DNA of 64,000 nucleotides. Source: Acidisoma cellulosilyticum. Lineage in GTDB: Bacteria; Pseudomonadota; Alphaproteobacteria; Acetobacterales; Acetobacteraceae. Of this stretch, positions 60,524 through 64,000 are shown in pieces (the first letter of the stretch is position 1; the number at the start of each line of letters is the position of its first letter). The stretch lies in assembly GCF_020621385.1 (NCBI RefSeq), contig NZ_JAESVA010000004.1:394691-458690 (forward strand). Direction: 5' to 3'. Position numbers and translations under genes: made by a program. The notes under the pieces are model-generated. The model was not told the origin of the DNA and ran no database searches. It saw only the letters and a list, made by a program, of their open reading frames with translations.

Positions 60524-62356
60524 ATGCCAGGACAATCGCGCCTTTTCAGCATCGGCCGCTATCTTTGGGAGCCGGCGACGCTCTGCGCAGGCCTTCTTAT
60601 CCTGACCATAGCTGCCGATCTCAGCCAGAACGGCGTGCTGATCTTCGTCGCCACCAATATCCTCATTCAGATGGTGATGGTGATCGGACTTTACGTGTTT
60701 ATCGGCAATTCGGGCATTCTCGCCTTCGGGCATATTACCTACGCGATGATCGGCGCCTATGCGGACGCCTGGCTGACGATGTCGCCGTTCAAGAAGAGTT
60801 TTGCGCTCAACCTGCCGGACTTTCTGGCGAACCATTCCTTCGCGGTTTTTCCCTCGTTGCTGGTGGCGGGCCTGGCCAGCGGTATCCTGGCGCTGTTGAC
60901 GGGTCTGCCGTTGATGCGGATGGGCGGTATCGCCATCAGCATCGGGACCTTTGCCGTTCTCGTTATCTTCAATACCATCTATCAGAATTGGGGCGACTGG
61001 ACTTTCGGCTCAAGCACGCTTGTCGGTATTCCGCTCTACGTAACGGAATGGGTGGCGCTGGCCTGGGTCTGTGCCGCGCTCGTCGTGGCGACCGTCTATC
61101 AGAAGTCGCGCTTCGGTCTGGCACTCCGCTCATCGCGCGAGGATGAGGTGGCGGCTCATTCCGTCGGCATCCATGTGCGGCGCGAGCGGATCATCGGATT
61201 TGCGCTCAGCGGTCTGTTCATGGGCGTGGGCGGCATTTTGCAGGCGCATTTTCTGGGCTCCATCGCCGTCTCCGCCTTCTGGATTCCCGTGACCTTCATT
61301 CTCATCGCCATGCTGATGGTCGGGGGACAGCGCAGCCTGACCGGCGCCGTGGTCGGCACGCTGGTCCTGTCAATCGTCATGCAGGCTTTGCGTCAGCTGG
61401 AAGCCGGGCTGCAAGTAGCAAGCTTCAATCTCCAACTTCCCCACGGGCTCAGCGAACTCGGCGCCGCTTTGCTTATGCTGGTCATTCTTCTGCTGCGCAA
61501 AAACGGATTGACCAATGGCCGGGAGATACCCTGGCCTTTCCCGGATGAGGCGCGGATGATCGAGGAGGGTAGGGCAAAGGCGCTGGTGCGTCTGGCACAG
61601 CCACCCCAGCCGCTTGATAGAACATCACGCCTCGAAGCGCAGGACGTTTCCGTGCAGTTCGGCGGGCTGGCTGCCATCACGAAAGTGACCGTCTCCGTCG
61701 CGCGCGGCGAGATTTTCGGTCTCATCGGCCCGAATGGGGCAGGCAAGACGACCATGGTCAATGTCTTGACGGGATTTCAGGCCCCAACCACCGGGCAGGT
61801 TCTGCTCAACGGCACCGATATCACGCGCGTCACACCGCGCCTTCGCACCCAGCAGGGACTGGCGCGGAGCTTTCAGGCGGTGCGTCTCTTCAAAGACATG
61901 ACGGTGCTCGACAATCTGGAAGTCGCCGGTATCGGCACGGGCCTGACGCGCCGGGCTGCGCGCGACCGTGCCTGGGACATTCTGGCCTGGATGAATTTCG
62001 AGGATAAAGCCCTCGTACGTGCGGATACGCTGCCTTATGGTGATGAGCGGCGCGTCGGTTTGGCCCGTGTTCTGGCAACGGCACCGCAATTCGCCTTCTT
62101 CGACGAACCGGCGGCCGGCATGAGCGACCGTGAATGCGACGATCTGATGCAGCTTATCTCCGACATTCCCGGCCGCTTCGGCTGTGGCGTGTTGTTGATC
62201 GAGCATAATATGCGGGTCGTGATGGGCGTCTGCCAGCGCATCCAGGTCATGGATAGCGGGCGCACCATTGCCGAAGGAACGGCGGCGGAAATTCAGACCA
62301 ATCCTGCCGTGATCCGCGCCTATCTCGGCTCGAAATCGGAGAAGACCTATGCTTGA
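60524..62356 (+). CDS. Fused branched-chain-type permease and ATPase (LivM-LivG)
   Basis: A 610-residue fusion. Residues 1-330 are a LivM-like permease with several spans, including IGLYVFIGNSGILAFGHITY and RSSREDEVAAHSVGIHVRRE as the coupling loop. Residues about 365-605 are a LivG-like ABC domain: Walker A GPNGAGKTT, a signature region LPYGDERRVGLARVL, Walker B FAFFDEPAAGMS and the switch His in LIEHNMRVV. The two parts are normally separate genes. It overlaps the LivF gene by eight bases. Confidence 0.87.
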   Translation: MPGQSRLFSIGRYLWEPATLCAGLLILTIAADLSQNGVLIFVATNILIQMVMVIGLYVFIGNSGILAFGHITYAMIGAYADAWLTMSPFKKSFALNLPDFLANHSFAVFPSLLVAGLASGILALLTGLPLMRMGGIAISIGTFAVLVIFNTIYQNWGDWTFGSSTLVGIPLYVTEWVALAWVCAALVVATVYQKSRFGLALRSSREDEVAAHSVGIHVRRERIIGFALSGLFMGVGGILQAHFLGSIAVSAFWIPVTFILIAMLMVGGQRSLTGAVVGTLVLSIVMQALRQLEAGLQVASFNLQLPHGLSELGAALLMLVILLLRKNGLTNGREIPWPFPDEARMIEEGRAKALVRLAQPPQPLDRTSRLEAQDVSVQFGGLAAITKVTVSVARGEIFGLIGPNGAGKTTMVNVLTGFQAPTTGQVLLNGTDITRVTPRLRTQQGLARSFQAVRLFKDMTVLDNLEVAGIGTGLTRRAARDRAWDILAWMNFEDKALVRADTLPYGDERRVGLARVLATAPQFAFFDEPAAGMSDRECDDLMQLISDIPGRFGCGVLLIEHNMRVVMGVCQRIQVMDSGRTIAEGTAAEIQTNPAVIRAYLGSKSEKTYA

Positions 62357-63086
62357 GGTCGAGACGATCGAGGTCAGCTACGGTCGCATTCCGGCCGTCC
62401 GTGGGTTGAGCTTTCGCGTCGATAAGGGTGAACTCGTCACCATCGTCGGTCCTAATGGCGCCGGAAAATCCACGACCATGATGACGATTGCCGGTGCATT
62501 GACGCCGACGCGGGGGCTGATTCGTCTCGGCGGTGTCGATATCACGGGCAAACGGCCGGAGGAGATTGCGCGGCTTGGCATATCTTTTGTGCCGGAGGGA
62601 CGACATGTCTTCTCGCAGCTCACCGTCGGCGAAAACCTTCTGATCGGCGCCGATATGCGCCGTGACCGTGCGGCCGTGCGTAGCGATTACGATCGTGCCC
62701 TGGCCTATTTTCCGATTTTGAAAGAACGCCTTGAGATGCCGGGCGGCAAGCTGTCCGGTGGCGAGCAGCAGCAGCTGGTCATAGCACGCGCGCTCATGAC
62801 GCGCCCAAAGGTTGTATTGGTCGATGAGCCGTCATTGGGACTGGCGCCGATCATTGTCGACCTGGTCTATGACATTCTGCGAAAGCTGCGGGATGAGGGA
62901 AGCACGCTGGTCGTGGTGGAGCAGAGCACCCACCGCGCATTGGAAAACGCCGATCGGATCTATGTCGTGCGAAACGGTCAGGTCACGCTGGAAGGCGCAT
63001 CGGCCAAGCTGACCGACAAGGATCTTGAGAACGCCTATTTCGGGTTCGAAGACAAGACGGACGGCGTCGCGGCGGTCCATTTCTGA
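62349..63086 (+). CDS. livF: Branched-chain-amino-acid-type ABC ATPase (LivF family)
   Basis: A 245-residue ABC ATPase with Walker A GPNGAGKST, signature LSGGEQQQLVIARAL and Walker B VVLVDEPSLGLAP. It completes the importer with the fused LivM-LivG protein, giving one LivF and one LivG domain per complex. Start ATG 62349 lies within the end of the fusion gene, indicating coupled translation. Confidence 0.87.
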   Translation: MLEVETIEVSYGRIPAVRGLSFRVDKGELVTIVGPNGAGKSTTMMTIAGALTPTRGLIRLGGVDITGKRPEEIARLGISFVPEGRHVFSQLTVGENLLIGADMRRDRAAVRSDYDRALAYFPILKERLEMPGGKLSGGEQQQLVIARALMTRPKVVLVDEPSLGLAPIIVDLVYDILRKLRDEGSTLVVVEQSTHRALENADRIYVVRNGQVTLEGASAKLTDKDLENAYFGFEDKTDGVAAVHF

Positions 63087-63120
63087 TGCCTTCTTCCGTC
63101 GTCCGATAAGGAGAGATTTT

Positions 63121-63816
63121 ATGCTTGAGCTTTGGACCTGGCCGACATCGAACGGCCATAAGATCCATATCATGGTCGAGGAATTGGGCATCCCGTATAA
63201 GGTGATGCCCGTCGATATTTCGACCGGCGAGCAGTTCCTGCCGGAATTCCTGGCGATCAATCCCAATAACCGGGTGCCGGCGATCGTCGACCCGGACGGA
63301 CCGGGCGGTGAACCGATCCGGCTTTTCGAAAGCGGCGCGATCCTGATCTACCTCGCCGAAAAACACGGCCGCTTCATTCCGACGGACGCCGCGTCGCGCT
63401 ATTATTGCCTGCAATGGCTGATGTTCCAGATGAGCGCGATTGGCCCGATGACCGGGCAATACAATCATTTCCATCACACGGCGAAGGAACAGTGGGACTA
63501 TTCCAAGGAACGCTATGCCAACGAGGTTGCGCGACTTTATCGTGTTCTGGAAAAGCGGCTGTCGCAATCCGAATATCTCGCCGGCGACGAATTTTCCATT
63601 GCCGATATCGCGACCTTTCCCTGGATGCGCTATCCTGACCGACGCGGATTGAGCTTTGACATGTTCCCCAGCATCAAGCGGTGGTTCGACGCGATCGAGA
63701 GCCGACCCGGCGTGCAACGCGGCTTTCAGGTGATCGGCGATCATCCGCCCCAAATCACGCTAACGGATGCCGAGCGAGACGTGATGTTTGGGAAATTGCA
63801 ATTTCAGCCAAGATAA
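63121..63816 (+). CDS. Glutathione S-transferase (Nu/YfcG-like)
   Basis: A 231-residue GST. The N-terminal thioredoxin-like domain has LELWTWPTSNGHKIHIMVEELG and the glutathione-binding FESGAILIYLAEKHG. The C-terminal helical domain has WLMFQMSAIGPMTGQYNHFHH and GDEFSIADIATFPWM. The ATG at 63121 has AAGGAGAG upstream; the open frame before it is ignored. It is the last gene of the monooxygenase-transport operon. Besides conjugation, GST-fold proteins catalyse glutathione-dependent cis-trans isomerisation of maleyl compounds, which this cluster would otherwise lack. That role is only a suggestion. Confidence 0.83.
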   Translation: MLELWTWPTSNGHKIHIMVEELGIPYKVMPVDISTGEQFLPEFLAINPNNRVPAIVDPDGPGGEPIRLFESGAILIYLAEKHGRFIPTDAASRYYCLQWLMFQMSAIGPMTGQYNHFHHTAKEQWDYSKERYANEVARLYRVLEKRLSQSEYLAGDEFSIADIATFPWMRYPDRRGLSFDMFPSIKRWFDAIESRPGVQRGFQVIGDHPPQITLTDAERDVMFGKLQFQPR

Positions 63817-63834
63817 TGAGCCTTGCCTGGGCAG

Positions 63835-63861
63835 GATTGCGACACCTGCACCATCGCAATC
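63835..63861. terminator. Bidirectional hairpin between convergent genes
   Basis: GATTGCGA (63835-63842) and TCGCAATC (63854-63861) form a perfect eight-base-pair stem with an 11-base loop. It lies 18 bases after the GST stop and overlaps the minus-strand stop codon at 63860-63862. Confidence 0.5.
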
Positions 63862-64000
63862 AACGGGGATGATCGCTGAGCCAGGTCCGCAATCCGTCCA
63901 AGCTTCGAAATCCTGCGGCGGCATAGGCTGTGATACCGGGCTGGGCGCTGCTCACCATCGGAGCGAGCGCCGCGCCGGGTCCTAGATCCAGAACGGTATC
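63860..64000 (-). CDS. mdcH: Malonate decarboxylase epsilon subunit, C-terminal part
   Basis: The last 46 residues of a minus-strand gene that continues beyond the window. It reads DTVLDLGPGAALAPMVSS, then ITAYAAAGFRSLDGLRTWL, ending in SDHPR. ELGPGxALxxM near the C-terminus and the FRSLxGVxxWL ending are typical of MdcH, the malonyl-CoA:ACP transacylase of malonate decarboxylase. Only this end is seen, so an ordinary FabD-like acyltransferase cannot be excluded, though the FRSL ending favours MdcH. A mdc operon probably lies beyond the window. Confidence 0.6.
   Translation of the reverse strand, partial: DTVLDLGPGAALAPMVSSAQPGITAYAAAGFRSLDGLRTWLSDHPR

Noticed and set aside
1..64000. CRISPR arrays, transposases, phage genes, tRNA and rRNA genes
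   Set aside because: Read for on both strands; no repeat-spacer pattern, transposase or integrase motif, or tRNA-like T-arm was seen.

Overview
The window reads as chromosomal DNA of a GC-rich alphaproteobacterium. Acetobacteraceae or another Rhodospirillales lineage is my guess, from the mix of ABC and PTS polyol uptake, GMC dehydrogenases and TTG/GTG starts; no marker gene fixes the taxonomy. It is almost entirely a catabolic and transport region. I saw no rRNA, tRNA, CRISPR array, integrase or insertion sequence.

1-9.6 kb: the tail of an APC permease, then a DeoR regulator, GMC oxidoreductase, GlmS-like SIS isomerase/deaminase and ROK kinase. A decayed LacI-type regulator follows, then a ribose-type ABC importer. 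Together this looks like uptake and breakdown of a sugar, perhaps an amino sugar. An unrecognised protein lies convergent to it.

9.7-21.3 kb: a complete sorbitol-type PTS on the minus strand (HPr-EI fusion, EIIA, EIIB, EIIC, GutM). It is divergent from an unknown protein, a SAF-domain dehydrogenase, acetoin-dehydrogenase-type E1 alpha and E1 beta, a lipoyl/alpha-beta-hydrolase E2, and a SorC-type regulator. The layout predicts a polyol phosphate that is oxidised and then cleaved by thiamine chemistry to an acyl-CoA.

21.3-46.5 kb: a LacI regulator, an SDR with a HapK-like protein, and a four-gene operon (aconitase-type hydratase large and small subunits, an isochorismatase-type amidase, an isocitrate-lyase-type lyase). 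Next come a peptide-type ABC importer split over both strands, two GMC oxidoreductases with a small subunit, an MmgE/PrpD protein, two RutA-type flavin monooxygenases, a second sugar-type ABC importer, an epimerase and a second SDR. Four copies of one operator-like word (core ATGCGYATNCAT, one copy diverging at the first base) sit before four separate transcription units here, which suggests one regulon.

46.5-50.4 kb: a non-coding stretch and a SNF2/SWIM helicase, apparently unrelated to the catabolic genes.

50.4-64 kb: a second isocitrate-lyase-type enzyme, a LacI regulator, and an operon of amidase, NicX-type 2,5-dihydroxypyridine dioxygenase, isochorismatase-type amidase and GntR regulator. 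After it come a third luciferase-like monooxygenase, a branched-chain-amino-acid-type ABC importer (one permease fused to its ATPase) and a glutathione transferase. The far end is the 3' part of a malonate decarboxylase epsilon gene on the minus strand.

The most striking reading is that 22-64 kb encodes oxidative breakdown of an N-heterocycle (pyridine- or pyrimidine-like). Ring opening would be by NicX- and RutA-type oxygenases, N removal by amidases, hydration of a maleate-like product by the aconitase-type enzyme, and retro-aldol cleavage by the lyases. The substrate is not determined by the sequence.
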